Source: Plakobranchus ocellatus (taxonomy: Eukaryota; Mollusca; Gastropoda; Plakobranchidae). From it: a stretch of 28,311 nt of DNA. Positions 23,901 to 27,961 of the stretch are shown one piece after another. The stretch covers positions 971,974 through 1,000,284 of the forward strand of contig BLXT01003747.1 in NCBI GenBank assembly GCA_019648995.1, written 5' to 3'. Below the pieces are notes generated by a model. That model saw only the letters and a program-made list of their open reading frames with translations, made no database searches and had not been told where the DNA came from. A program made the position numbers and the translations under genes. Within the stretch, counting starts at the first letter, position 1, and each line of letters begins with the position of its first letter.

Positions 23901-26900
23901 GTTATCTTGTGTAATTTGATTTCTGGGCAAACAATGAGAATTAAATGCATAGCTAAATTGATTGAAATCTATTTTTTTCTTGACAGTTTGACCTTCATTT
24001 TGGTTGTCAATGTAAATTAGAGGATTTTTTGAGCAAAGATGTAAATTGAATAGATGAATCTGAATACTTTTTCAAATGTTAAAAAAAAAACAATGGCCAT
24101 CAGCACAGAGTCAAATTGAATGAATTTGATCTCAACAGGGAAGATTCAATTCAGACCTGAGATTGTATTTGAATCAAGTTCCAATGGAGCTTTTGACAGT
24201 TTCTACATATCTCAAATTTACAGTTTTTCTTTACAGAGGAAGTCTTACATAAATTACAATGATGGAGAATCTAAAATTTCCTTTTTTCAAAGGTGATATA
24301 TGCGATATCTAACAAATTGTAACTGGTTGTAAAATATGTATCAAAAAGTGAATAAATAAATTGAGTAATACAGTCTACAAATTCTGTATGTTTTTCAGAT
24401 GGAGCTTGCCATATCTCCCAACCCTGATGCAGGAGGAGACCGTCTCATCTCTGTAGCTGCTGACAATACGATTCGGGTTTGGGATCTGAAACAAGTGCTC
24501 ACCCCTGCCTTGAAGGCAAAGACTGTGGATCATGGAGCCATCATCTCATTAGTCTATACTAAGTCAGTGGCAATTAATGTACTTCCTGTAGAAAATGAAT
24601 TGAAGCGATTTCTGGGGCTTTCTTTTCTACTTTATTTCGTTGCATATAATAAATAAATTCAAATTATGTTGATTCATTGAGATTTGTGGCACAGAAGACT
24701 ACTGAAAACTTGATGTCCTTGGGAAATTAAAAGCAATGTCAGCTCAGCCATTGCTTTGTTCTTTACAAAAGAGCAACAAAAACTTGAAATGTTCCAGAAC
24801 TGTCAAATCTATTTTAGAAAAGACGGACTCTATGAGTCTTGAAATGATGAAAACTGGATACGAGGATATCTTGTGTCCGGTCCAAATGAGCTGCACATGG
24901 CATATATAACGCTTGAGACAATAAAGATTTTTAAGTTTTTATTTTTTTTTTCTTTGAAGTTCTTTTTTTTCTAATTTTAAAAATCTCATATTTTTGATAT
25001 GAATCAAGATATTTCTATCTAGTTTTCACTATCCCAAACCATACAGAGAGAAGTTTATATTTTAGAATGTTCAAAATGCAACTCCAGACTCATTCGGACG
25101 GGTAACAAGACATGCTGTTTGGGCTTGAAGATTTTAGCTTTTGAAGTTGTTTTTATAATTTGAAAAAAGGAAAATTAATATATAAGTCTTTTTCAAAAGT
25201 TTTATACATGTAAAATCCAACTCATTAGATTCGTCCTGATGCAAACTTTCTTATTTTTTGAAGATATTCTTTTCTTGTCATGCAAAGTTAGAATAAAGAT
25301 TTTTAGATCGCATACTTTATGTACATTCATTAGGATGATTCAGATTGTGTGTGACTTGATTAAATAATCTTTCATCTTTGGTCTGACCCCAATTAAACAC
25401 CTAAATTTGCAATTTTTGTGTTACTGGAAAAACCTAAAATACTATTTTTCTAGACATCAGAAGAAAGCATCTGCCTATAGAAGTAGATTTAAGAAAAGTT
25501 TATATGAATTTATTACATATAGACGTAGAAAACGTATACAAATACCGCTCTAAACATACATGTACTAAAGTTCAGTGTCTGCATATCTTTTTCATTAGAC
25601 ATAGACTAGGCTAAAAATCTCTGGAGACCAGTCTAAATCGGTCTGAAGTTGCATATTCAACATTTTGAACTACTGAAGTAGCCACAAACTCCTTTCTTTG
25701 AGCTTGAATGCATTCAAAAATGGATGGAGCTTTGTTGCTTCTGAGCAAAGATATTGGATTTTTGACTTTTGGAAAAGAGCATTCTATCGAGGAAGAAAAG
25801 AGCGTCTTAAATTTCTTTTCTCTCCTGACTCATTAAAACTGGTTTTAACCTATATGACAGCAGAAAACTTTTTTTTTAAATATTTGCTTTACCTTTCACA
25901 GAGAAGCTGATGCTGTATACTTGGCAACTGATAAAGGCATGCTTCTGCGACAGTGCACTGCAACGGGACAGAAGTCTGTCATATCAGAGAATCTGGGAGG
26001 CATGCCACATTTTTTTATGCTGTCCAAAAATGGTCGACTTTTGATTGTTGCAGTTTATAACAAAGTTTTTGTCTATTACATTGAGACCGGTAAGCTTGGA
26101 CTTTAGTACTTGTGGTGTGAAGTTTGAAATAAATATCTGATTTATCCAGATTCCTTTACACTAACTATTTAAAAGGAGTTGCCTTTTCCAAGAGATTCAA
26201 AATAAGGCTTAAGTTGAGAATTGATGTCAGTGGATCTTATCATGTATCTAATCAATTAAAATGAACAGAGCATTTAATATTTTGAACATCATCACATTCT
26301 TAGGCAGGCATTGTCTTGCTTGTCTTTGGTGTCTTAATTTGAGTTAAGGTATCAGATGGTAATATTTTTGTTTGAGATAGACTGTGTATATTCCTAATGT
26401 TAGTGTGTGAGATTTCAGACTAATGCAATTTTAACAAAAAATTAAGGCTTCAAATTCATCTTCTTATTTTCCAGAAAATTTGATGTTTTTCAATGGAAAG
26501 CTTATTTTTTAATGAAATTTATATTCTGTTTGTCCAACAAGTATTCTGTGGCTGAAACAAAAGATAATCGGAGGATGAAGCATGGACAGATTAATCATTA
26601 AAAGAACAGAATACTGACGACACAATTATATGAATAAGAATATTTCAAGTTGCAAAATTTGTATAAATATTGTTTTGAACAAAATATGACCAAAAAAAGT
26701 TATGTAACTTTTTACAAAAAATGTTTTTTTTTTAAAGAAACATTTATTCAAGTTTAACAAATAAGGAACCTTAAGATTTGTGGTGATTGAAATGCAACAT
26801 AAATTTCTATTATTCTGTCCCATCCTCTCTGTGACTCTATTCTTCAGGAGAGCTTGAGTACTCACTGGAGTCTTGTTCGGAGGGTAAGATTTCCTGTCTG

Positions 26901-26976
26901 GCCGAGAGTGGTAATGTACTTGTTGCAGGACATTCAGGTATGGAAGGATACGGCAGAATTTGGGATCTTAGCAATG
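1737..26976 (+). CDS. NWD1-like: NWD-family STAND NTPase (DUF4062-NACHT-WD40), 22 exons, 3' incomplete
   Basis: Gene-level entry. The exons join to about 1,701 codons without a stop: 1737-1830, 3171-3256, 4075-4191, 4753-4986, 6059-6179, 7265-7375, 8358-9469, 10469-10769, 11385-11567, 12957-13105, 13826-13947, 16454-16568, 17248-17913, 18478-18655, 19126-19312, 19663-19823, 21340-21611, 22529-22713, 23119-23347, 24399-24562, 25902-26089, 26848-26976. All introns are GT-AG and phases agree throughout. Domains: DUF4062 (~22-110), linker (~110-380), acidic insert (~383-510), NACHT (~535-790), helical/winged-helix-like region (~790-990), Lys/Glu-rich insert (~990-1100), WD40 blades (~1200-1702). 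This architecture is known from animal NWD1/NWD2, with related STAND proteins TEP1 and NPHP3. Members are probably cytosolic scaffolds that oligomerise on nucleotide binding. The symbol marks family only; NWD1 versus NWD2 orthology is unresolved. A terminal exon with stop codon is not in the window. Confidence 0.9.
2895..2985 (-). repeat. dispersed ~100-bp repeat, copy B
   Basis: On the - strand it reads GTTGCAAAGCTTACAGAATG, then AAAATGTTCAATATG, then AATTGGACTTGTCCCAAGAT, matching the family blocks in order. It lies head to head with copy C. Confidence 0.6.
3010..3100 (+). repeat. dispersed ~100-bp repeat, copy C
   Basis: It contains a diverged first half, then TTTGAACATCTGACTCATTT and GGGCTGGTCTCCAG at the end, which are the family 3' blocks. 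With copy B it forms an inverted pair. Confidence 0.5.
3171..3256 (+). CDS. exon 2: DUF4062 helix and second strand
   Basis: Encodes residues 32-60, beginning DMSEERNLLMREAVPELRRY. The pattern D-M-x-x-E-R-x-x-L, then a P-x-L-R helix and a G-F-x-F strand, is the hallmark N-terminal DUF4062 signature of NWD, TEP1 and NPHP3-type proteins. Acceptor TTACCAG, donor GTAGGG; phase 1 in, phase 0 out. Intron 2 (3257-4074) is AT-rich with T-runs; I see no repeat or RNA gene in it. Confidence 0.93.
4075..4191 (+). CDS. exon 3: DUF4062 core (VDMRWGIR)
   Basis: Encodes residues 61-99, 39 whole codons. It starts VVDMRWGIREDAASDH, the conserved V-D-[LM]-R-W-G-[IV] strand and following loop of DUF4062, and continues with a helix holding ENCQKISAGPNFV, matching the E-x-C-x-x-S-x-G-P-x-F-V segment of the family. 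Acceptor ATTGTAG, donor GTAATT, phase 0 both sides. Intron 3 (4192-4752) shows nothing beyond AT-rich sequence. Confidence 0.93.
4753..4986 (+). CDS. exon 4: end of DUF4062 and following helices
   Basis: Encodes residues 100-177. LFVGDKYGSRTLPNAIPVTE is the family's G-[DE]-K-Y-G strand-turn followed by an I-P-x-x-E-F segment. It is followed by a helical stretch with EKWYLLDTNTVPHVYRMLPI, comparable to the W-Y-x-x-D-x-N-x-V-P segment of NWD proteins. Phase 0 on both sides, donor GTAAGC. Intron 4 (4987-6058) is AT-rich with several T-runs and no recognisable gene or element. Confidence 0.93.
6059..6179 (+). CDS. exon 5: helical linker
   Basis: Encodes residues 178-218, a charged amphipathic stretch (NVLRKVATVAV, then KYFIS). 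Position and the following S-V-T-E-x-E-I-E junction fit the linker after DUF4062 in NWD proteins. Acceptor CTGCAG, donor GTTAGT, split codon G|TG across intron 5. Intron 5 (6180-7264) contains a 40-base (AT)n microsatellite at 6854-6893 and nothing else recognisable. Confidence 0.9.
6854..6893 (+). repeat. (AT)n microsatellite, 40 bases
   Basis: Twenty perfect AT units in intron 5. It is self-complementary and likely length-polymorphic. Confidence 0.95.
7265..7375 (+). CDS. exon 6: linker with VTENEIEKG motif
   Basis: Encodes residues 218-255. It begins VTENEIEKGVYTYAKVQNRV and continues into YFERTLININLED. The T-E-x-E-I-E-x-G pattern followed by a short strand (RVIYFER) is typical of the segment between DUF4062 and NACHT in NWD proteins. 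Acceptor TTTACAG, donor GTATGT; exits in phase 1 (A|AG). Intron 6 (7376-8357) is AT-rich and carries no clear feature. Confidence 0.9.
8358..9469 (+). CDS. exon 7: linker, acidic insert, coiled coil and Walker A of NACHT
   Basis: The largest exon, 1,112 bases, residues 255-625. The first part (KRFTDLTKNG onward) continues the conserved linker to about residue 382. Residues ~383-510 form a low-complexity insert rich in Asp, Glu and Asn with a DSDSE cluster, closing in a predicted coiled coil (EEDEELEKLQNDKLNEIEQL). RRPVVLYGPSGSGKTAII then opens NACHT, with the P-loop GPSGSGKT at residues 543-550 (9221-9244). IIRFLGTSTSSGS follows, the conserved R-F-x-G-T-S strand of this clade. Donor GTAATA. 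Intron 7 (9470-10468) has a T/G homopolymer composite at about 9761-9793. Confidence 0.95.
8741..9115 (+). other. acidic Asn-rich insert and coiled coil within exon 7
   Basis: Residues ~383-510 are dominated by D, E, N, G and K, with repeated short units (NSHDKAEGNSHDDGL, DDGLSGDKGG) and a DSDSE cluster that suits casein-kinase-2 phosphorylation. The last third (EEDEELEKLQNDKLNEIEQL) has heptad-like Leu/Ile spacing. It separates the DUF4062/linker part from the P-loop. It is likely disordered and lineage-specific, by inference. Confidence 0.75.
10469..10769 (+). CDS. exon 8: Walker B of NACHT
   Basis: Encodes residues 626-726. RPLYILLDSLDQLSPSEQ holds Walker B, with hydrophobic strand YILL followed by Asp638 and a second acidic residue (Asp641), as in NACHT proteins that coordinate Mg-ATP. 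AMVVSILPD is the next beta strand, in the sensor-1 position. Acceptor TATGTCAG, donor GTATAA, exit phase 1. Intron 8 (10770-11384) contains a four-tract G-quadruplex motif at 11191-11216 and otherwise T-rich sequence. Confidence 0.94.
11191..11216 (+). other. G-quadruplex motif in intron 8
   Basis: Four G-tracts of three or more, separated by T, AATGGA and AAA, on the coding strand, so the motif is present in the pre-mRNA about 170 bases before the exon 9 acceptor. Confidence 0.6.
11385..11567 (+). CDS. exon 9: NACHT C-terminal part (CPSPLYL)
   Basis: Encodes residues 726-787. The junction with exon 8 gives RNFLLDRFRECPSPLYLQLT, matching the C-x-x-P-L-Y-L motif after the P-loop core of NWD proteins; the exon ends ILVSKAFG. 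The acceptor ATTAACCCAG lacks a good pyrimidine tract, but it is the only AG here that restores the frame and motif; TTCTGAC at 11363-11369 could be its branch site. Donor GTAAAG. Intron 9 (11568-12956, 1.4 kb) is AT-rich, and I recognise nothing in it. Confidence 0.92.
12957..13105 (+). CDS. exon 10: post-NACHT helical/winged-helix region
   Basis: Encodes residues 787-836, beginning GYMTTMRQGISALEMDDMLS and ending with SLWSQ. The pattern T-x-x-x-x-G-I-S-x-x-E-M-x-D-x-L-S is the regulatory segment after NACHT in this family, where a winged-helix-like fold is expected. Acceptor ATGTAG, donor GTAGAA, exit phase 0. Intron 10 (13106-13825) holds an A-run, a G-rich patch near 13481-13499 and a T14-G16-(TTTTG)n composite at 13640-13700. 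Confidence 0.92.
13640..13700 (+). repeat. T-run / G-run / (TTTTG)n composite
   Basis: Fourteen T, then sixteen G, then TGTTG and a run of TTTTG pentamers. The length of the G-run should be treated with caution in any assembly. Confidence 0.85.
13826..13947 (+). CDS. exon 11: helical region (WYHKYIIEVAEERYL)
   Basis: Encodes residues 837-877. IMADVKDCLAMELVSGRMLQ is followed by KWYHKYIIEVAEERYLTEET, resembling the W-x-H-x-x-x-x-x-V-A-x-x-R-Y-L helix after the NTPase in NWD, TEP1 and NPHP3 proteins. Donor GTATGC, phase 2. Intron 11 (13948-16453) is the longest complete one, 2.5 kb. It holds a palindrome, TG/TA microsatellites bracketing a likely insertion (~14112-14951), two copies of the dispersed repeat, and the G-run with NN. 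Confidence 0.92.
14077..14098. repeat. 22-bp perfect palindrome
   Basis: A TATGATTATA half-site and its exact reverse complement meet without a spacer. It is followed at once by a (TG)n stretch to 14110. Confidence 0.8.
14112..14951. mobile_element. possible uncharacterised insertion inside a TG/TA microsatellite
   Basis: The left boundary is a TA-rich stretch plus (TG)n, and the right boundary is (TG)n plus (AT)14, as if one compound microsatellite had been split. Near the ends lie inverted 9-mers, AAACCGAAA at 14126-14134 and TTTCGGTTT at 14932-14940. The stretch 14340-14600 is visibly less AT-rich than the intron around it. Inside are two 19-bp near-identical direct repeats (14591-14609, 14643-14661; 17 of 19 bases). 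No transposase or RT could be recognised, so it could also be an old non-autonomous element or unrelated sequence. Confidence 0.35.
14952..14988 (+). repeat. (TG)n(AT)n microsatellite
   Basis: Four to five TG units run directly into fourteen AT units. Confidence 0.95.
15104..15165 (+). repeat. dispersed repeat, copy D (5' half)
   Basis: CCAATTTTCATCATTGTAAA followed by GCTCACAGAATGCAATTCC matches the first blocks of the family (TCTAATTTTCACCAATGCAA, then GCTCACA...). The 3' half is not recognisable. Confidence 0.5.
15469..15514 (+). other. T-run, 22-G run and NN ambiguity
   Basis: About twenty T, GA, twenty-two G, then two undetermined bases before CCCTCT. The N pair probably marks where reads lost phase in the homopolymer. 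The true length here is unknown. Confidence 0.9.
16147..16235 (+). repeat. dispersed ~100-bp repeat, copy E
   Basis: ATCTCATCAATGCAAAGCTC, then ATTTCAGGCTGTTTCAATG, then AAAATGTTCAAAATTTAACC matches copy F almost block for block. The last block is degraded. Confidence 0.65.
16454..16568 (+). CDS. exon 12: helical region (RLVAQYFMGYW)
   Basis: Encodes residues 877-915. The junction gives TRPQLHRLVAQYFMGYWHGR, the H-x-x-[LV]-A-x-Y-F-x-G-x-W motif of NWD/TEP1/NPHP3-type proteins that closes the NTPase module; it ends WYPENTRE. Acceptor TGTCCAG, donor GTAAGG, exit phase 0. Intron 12 (16569-17247) shows no recognisable feature. Confidence 0.93.
17248..17913 (+). CDS. exon 13: RKLAEMPHHL motif and Lys/Glu-rich insert
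   Basis: Encodes residues 916-1137, 222 whole codons. LNLRKLAEMPHHLALAGMWR is the conserved R-K-x-x-E-x-P-x-H-L segment seen before the WD region. Residues ~990-1100 are a low-complexity insert: a Lys-rich stretch (KKSPRKSKDKTKKKK) that resembles a bipartite nuclear localisation signal, SSDEDE, and later Glu/Gly runs (VEGEEEDEGEGQNDEKLEEE). The end, YILDLATALRDLEILIDIVT, returns to helical sequence. Donor GTGAAT. Intron 13 (17914-18477) carries a 39-bp tandem repeat and one dispersed-repeat copy. Confidence 0.94.
17470..17800 (+). other. Lys/Glu-rich insert with NLS-like cluster within exon 13
   Basis: Residues ~990-1100 carry a basic run KKSPRKSKDKTKKKK, an SSDEDE acidic patch, a short ordered-looking segment (IKMYNQIGSDLFITESTIV) and an acidic tail rich in Glu and Gly. 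It lies between the post-NACHT helical region and the WD40 domain. Composition suggests a flexible, phosphorylatable spacer. A nuclear localisation role is only an inference. Confidence 0.7.
18134..18236 (+). repeat. 39-bp tandem repeat, about 2.6 units
   Basis: Units start with GACAGATACT at 18134 and 18173 and share AGGAAGAA and ATAATGATAACT. A third, partial and diverged unit begins at about 18213 (ACTGATTCTTTCTAGACAGA). Confidence 0.75.
18281..18390 (+). repeat. dispersed ~100-bp repeat, copy F (best reference copy)
   Basis: All blocks are present in order: TATCTAATTTTCACCAATGC, AAATCTCACA, GTTTCAGGCTTTTTCAATG, AAAATATTCAAAATGTGAC, and GGACAGATCTCAAGATAT. Confidence 0.65.
18478..18655 (+). 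CDS. exon 14: linker to WD40 region
   Basis: Encodes residues 1138-1197. It contains a helix (LKKLVADCYEWMEENEMP) and then a proline-rich turn (PPPGEMLQTTL) running into the first beta strands. The pattern fits the junction between the helical region and the beta-propellers in NWD proteins. Acceptor TTTCAG, donor GTGATT, exit phase 1. Intron 14 (18656-19125) shows nothing besides AT-rich sequence. Confidence 0.9.
19126..19312 (+). CDS. exon 15: first WD40-type blade
   Basis: Encodes residues 1197-1259. LSMADNYLYVLEQAPRKYDT followed by LRVLDLNQGGEY has the strand spacing of a WD40 blade, with L-R-V-L-D-L in place of the usual W-D. The end, VHSLRFNDNEK, starts the next blade. Acceptor TTCTCAG, donor GTAAAT, exit phase 2. 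Intron 15 (19313-19662) is short and holds a 20-bp TA-rich palindrome at 19620-19639 close to the next acceptor. Confidence 0.9.
19663..19823 (+). CDS. exon 16: WD40-type blade
   Basis: Encodes residues 1259-1313. FIILRVYEKPDAYNASFYC is followed by RLYEQNRLAPYTLDKRAKH and DVSKTGDLVAYADD. This is a divergent beta-propeller blade; the S-x-x-G-D-L-V-A-Y-A-D-D end is a typical inner-strand pattern. Acceptor TGTGCAG, donor GTAAGT, exit phase 1. Intron 16 (19824-21339) holds a 16-bp-stem hairpin at 19927-19988 and a tRNA-like box A/box B segment at 20396-20462. Confidence 0.9.
19927..19988. repeat. inverted repeat, 16-bp stem with 30-base loop
   Basis: TGAGTCGAAAACTCCT and AGGAGTTTTTGACTCA pair along 16 positions with one G-T (G-U in RNA) pair. 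It lies in intron 16, about 100 bases after exon 16. Confidence 0.7.
20396..20462 (+). ncRNA. tRNA-like box A/box B segment (possible SINE head or tRNA pseudogene)
   Basis: CAGCTCAGTGGG at 20403-20414 matches the pol III box A consensus TRGCNNAGYNGG at all but the first base. GATTTAACCCA at 20445-20455 is a weak box B, 42 bases downstream; tRNA spacing is about 44. TTTTTT follows at 20471-20476. No acceptor stem closes, so it is not a functional tRNA. Confidence 0.35.
21340..21611 (+). CDS. exon 17: two WD40-type blades
   Basis: Encodes residues 1313-1403. The start (HICFICSPQPETLTLHIIYR) depends on the acceptor at 21339; the AG at 21365 would break the frame. ILSSILFSPDAYYLLTFIPG then DGFKVWVPRRGEST form a clear WD40 blade (K-V-W). 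SMACAPCSLHYITANHRLLQ begins the next blade. Donor GTATTA, exit phase 0. Intron 17 (21612-22528) includes two partial dispersed-repeat copies (near 21891 and 22256) and a C-rich patch near 22184-22210. Confidence 0.91.
21891..21937 (+). repeat. dispersed repeat, partial copy J
   Basis: CAAAATTGTTACATGCAAAT, then GAAACTCATTTGGATTGATC and TTAAGAC resemble the 3' half of the family. A shorter related piece (CAAAATTGCATGTGATTCAA, then CTGATCCCAAGATAT) lies at 22255-22291. Confidence 0.4.
22529..22713 (+). CDS. exon 18: WD40 blade (IRVYNLSSGE)
   Basis: Encodes residues 1404-1465. VIRVYNLSSGEIIHTLV is a canonical WD40 d-strand and turn (residues 1413-1429). FALVATEDTGVFNNKSAK is the start of the next blade. 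The donor AA|GTGAGG is chosen because it restores phase with exon 19 (K-S-A-L-L-W-D-L); reading through gives an immediate TGA. Intron 18 (22714-23118) is a short, pyrimidine-rich stretch of degenerate CTGT/TGTC-type repeats. Confidence 0.91.
22780..23060 (+). repeat. degenerate CTGT/TGTC-type tetranucleotide tract
   Basis: Repeated CTGTCTG, TGTCTG, TCTATC and TCTCTC words make most of intron 18 pyrimidine-rich. It looks like an old, decayed tetranucleotide microsatellite. Confidence 0.5.
23119..23347 (+). CDS. exon 19: two WD40 blades
   Basis: Encodes residues 1465-1541. SALLWDLETGGLASRITSSK is a textbook W-D-L-x-T-G blade end. DPVITVYNLGTIHRPVPGAK is a second blade, and the exon closes with a HGHSMNILQ turn. 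Acceptor TCCTCCAG, donor GTGATT, exit phase 0. Intron 19 (23348-24398) is AT-rich, and I recognise nothing distinct in it. Confidence 0.92.
24399..24562 (+). CDS. exon 20: WD40 blade (DNTIRVWDL)
   Basis: Encodes residues 1542-1596. AISPNPDAGGDRLISVAADN then TIRVWDLKQ is the most canonical WD40 blade in the window, with I-R-V-W-D-L at residues 1566-1571. The donor AA|GTCAGT is non-optimal, but it is the one that keeps phase with exon 21 (giving VYTKEADAVYLA). Intron 20 (24563-25901) holds at least two full and two partial copies of the dispersed repeat, in both orientations. Confidence 0.9.
24866..24898 (-). repeat. dispersed repeat, partial copy I
   Basis: The - strand reads GTGCAGCTCATTTGGACCGG followed by ACACAAGATAT, which is the 3' block of the family. 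Confidence 0.45.
25015..25112 (+). repeat. dispersed ~100-bp repeat, copy G
   Basis: TATCTAGTTTTCACTATCCC, then GAGAGAAGTTTATATTTTAG, then TGTTCAAAATGCAACTCCAG, and CATTCGGACGGGTAACAAGA. Same block order as copy F. Confidence 0.65.
25621..25714 (-). repeat. dispersed ~100-bp repeat, copy H
   Basis: On the - strand: CATTCAAGCTCAAAGAAAGG, GTTCAAAATGTTGAATATGC, AACTTCAGACCGATTTAGAC and TGGTCTCCAG. It is close to copy G but inverted within the same intron. Confidence 0.65.
25902..26089 (+). CDS. exon 21: WD40 blades
   Basis: Encodes residues 1596-1659. EADAVYLATDKGMLLRQCTA completes one blade; FFMLSKNGRLLIVAVYNKVF followed by VYYIETG forms another, with Y-Y-I in the W-D position. Acceptor TTTCACAG, donor GTAAGC, exit phase 1. 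Intron 21 (26090-26847) is AT-rich with no identified element. Confidence 0.91.
26848..26976 (+). CDS. exon 22: WD40 blade, last exon in window
   Basis: Encodes residues 1659-1702. GELEYSLESCSEGKISCLAE and VLVAGHSGMEGYGRIWDLSN make one blade, with G-R-I-W-D-L near the end. The donor GTAAGC leaves the reading frame in phase 1, and no terminal exon or stop follows within the window, so the gene continues past 28311. The next intron contains the RTE insertion. Confidence 0.91.
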
Positions 26977-27063
26977 GTAAGCTTTCACTCTTTTACATTC
27001 TAAATTTATATATTCAGTAAAACTGATCTATTAAACAAAATTTAGCCAAAATTTTACTTGTGT

Positions 27064-27074
27064 ATAGAATGAGT
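27064..27074 (+). repeat. target-site duplication, left copy
   Basis: ATAGAATGAGT, identical to 27951-27961. The element sequence begins right after it. Confidence 0.85.
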
Positions 27075-27950
27075 AGACCTTTTCTCTCTCTATAGTGAAA
27101 TAATCATGCGCAATCTTGAGGGACACCCTGGAATTAAAATAGGAGGGAGCAACATCAATAATCTGAGATATGCTGATGACACTGTTCTAATAGCAGAAAA
27201 CGAAAAAGATTTACAACAGCTACTTGACATAGTTAAAGAAGAAAGCGAAAAGAAAGGGCTGGAATTGAACAGAAAGAAGACGGAAGTAATGGTTGTCAGT
27301 CGAAAACAAGAATTGCCAATAATCAACATCTATATTAAAGGAACAAGGCTGAAACAAAAGGACCAATTCAAATACCTAGGATCCTTGATCTCAAGCGACG
27401 GAAGAAACAACAGCGAAGTTGCATCAAGAATAGCTCAAGCAAAGACAAATTTCCAGAAAATGAAAACAGTTCTGACAAATAAAAACATATCCATCCGGAC
27501 AAGAAGAAGAGCCCTTGAGTGCTATATAGAGCCCATCTTGATGTATGGATGTGAGGCCTGGACAATATCAAAACAGACTCAGAAGAAGCTGGAAGCAACG
27601 GAAATGTGGTTCCTTAGAAGAATGCTGCGAATCTCATGGACAGCAAAGAAGACAAATGACACAGTTTTAGAGGAAGCTCATACAACAAGACTACTCATAA
27701 GCAAAATCCGTAAACGTCAAGCAACCTTTTTCGGCCATGTTATGCGAAGAGAAAAGTTGGAGAATCTTGTAACAACAGGAATGTTGGAAGGAAAACGCAG
27801 TAGGGGAAAACAACGAGAAAAGCTCATTGAAGGCCTGACAGACTGGCTGAAGGCAGGGAAATCGTTGGAAGCAATAGAAGCGACAAAGGACAGGAAAAAG
27901 TGGAGGACCATGATCGCCAACGCTGTAAAGCAAGGCACCTGATGATGATG
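27075..27950 (+). mobile_element. 5'-truncated RTE-clade LINE with target-site duplication
   Basis: An insertion of about 876 bases in the last visible intron, sense to the host gene. It begins mid reverse transcriptase (in-frame DLFSLYSEIIMRNLEGHPGI), keeps an open frame to a TGA at 27940, and ends in a short TGA-repeat tail, as expected for RTE elements, which have almost no 3'UTR. It is bracketed by a perfect 11-bp direct repeat, ATAGAATGAGT, at 27064-27074 and 27951-27961. The missing 5' part (endonuclease and upstream RT motifs) fits incomplete target-primed reverse transcription. The open frame implies a fairly recent insertion. Confidence 0.88.
27076..27942 (+). pseudogene. RTE reverse transcriptase, C-terminal fragment
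   Basis: About 288 codons. The catalytic YADD box lies at 27169-27180, in NNLRYADDTVLIAENEKDLQ. GLELNRKKTEVM follows, then FKYLGSLISSDG, the C-terminal thumb region with YGCEAWTISKQTQKKLE, and the end motif FFGHVMRREKLENL. These are standard landmarks of non-LTR reverse transcriptases of the RTE group. The N-terminal endonuclease and the RT fingers are absent, and there is no own promoter, so it is a non-autonomous remnant. The first internal ATG is at 27106, but the coding sequence clearly continues upstream to the insertion boundary. Confidence 0.9.
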
Positions 27951-27961
27951 ATAGAATGAGT
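27951..27961 (+). repeat. target-site duplication, right copy
   Basis: ATAGAATGAGT directly follows the TGA-repeat tail, and host AT-rich intron sequence resumes after it. Confidence 0.85.
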
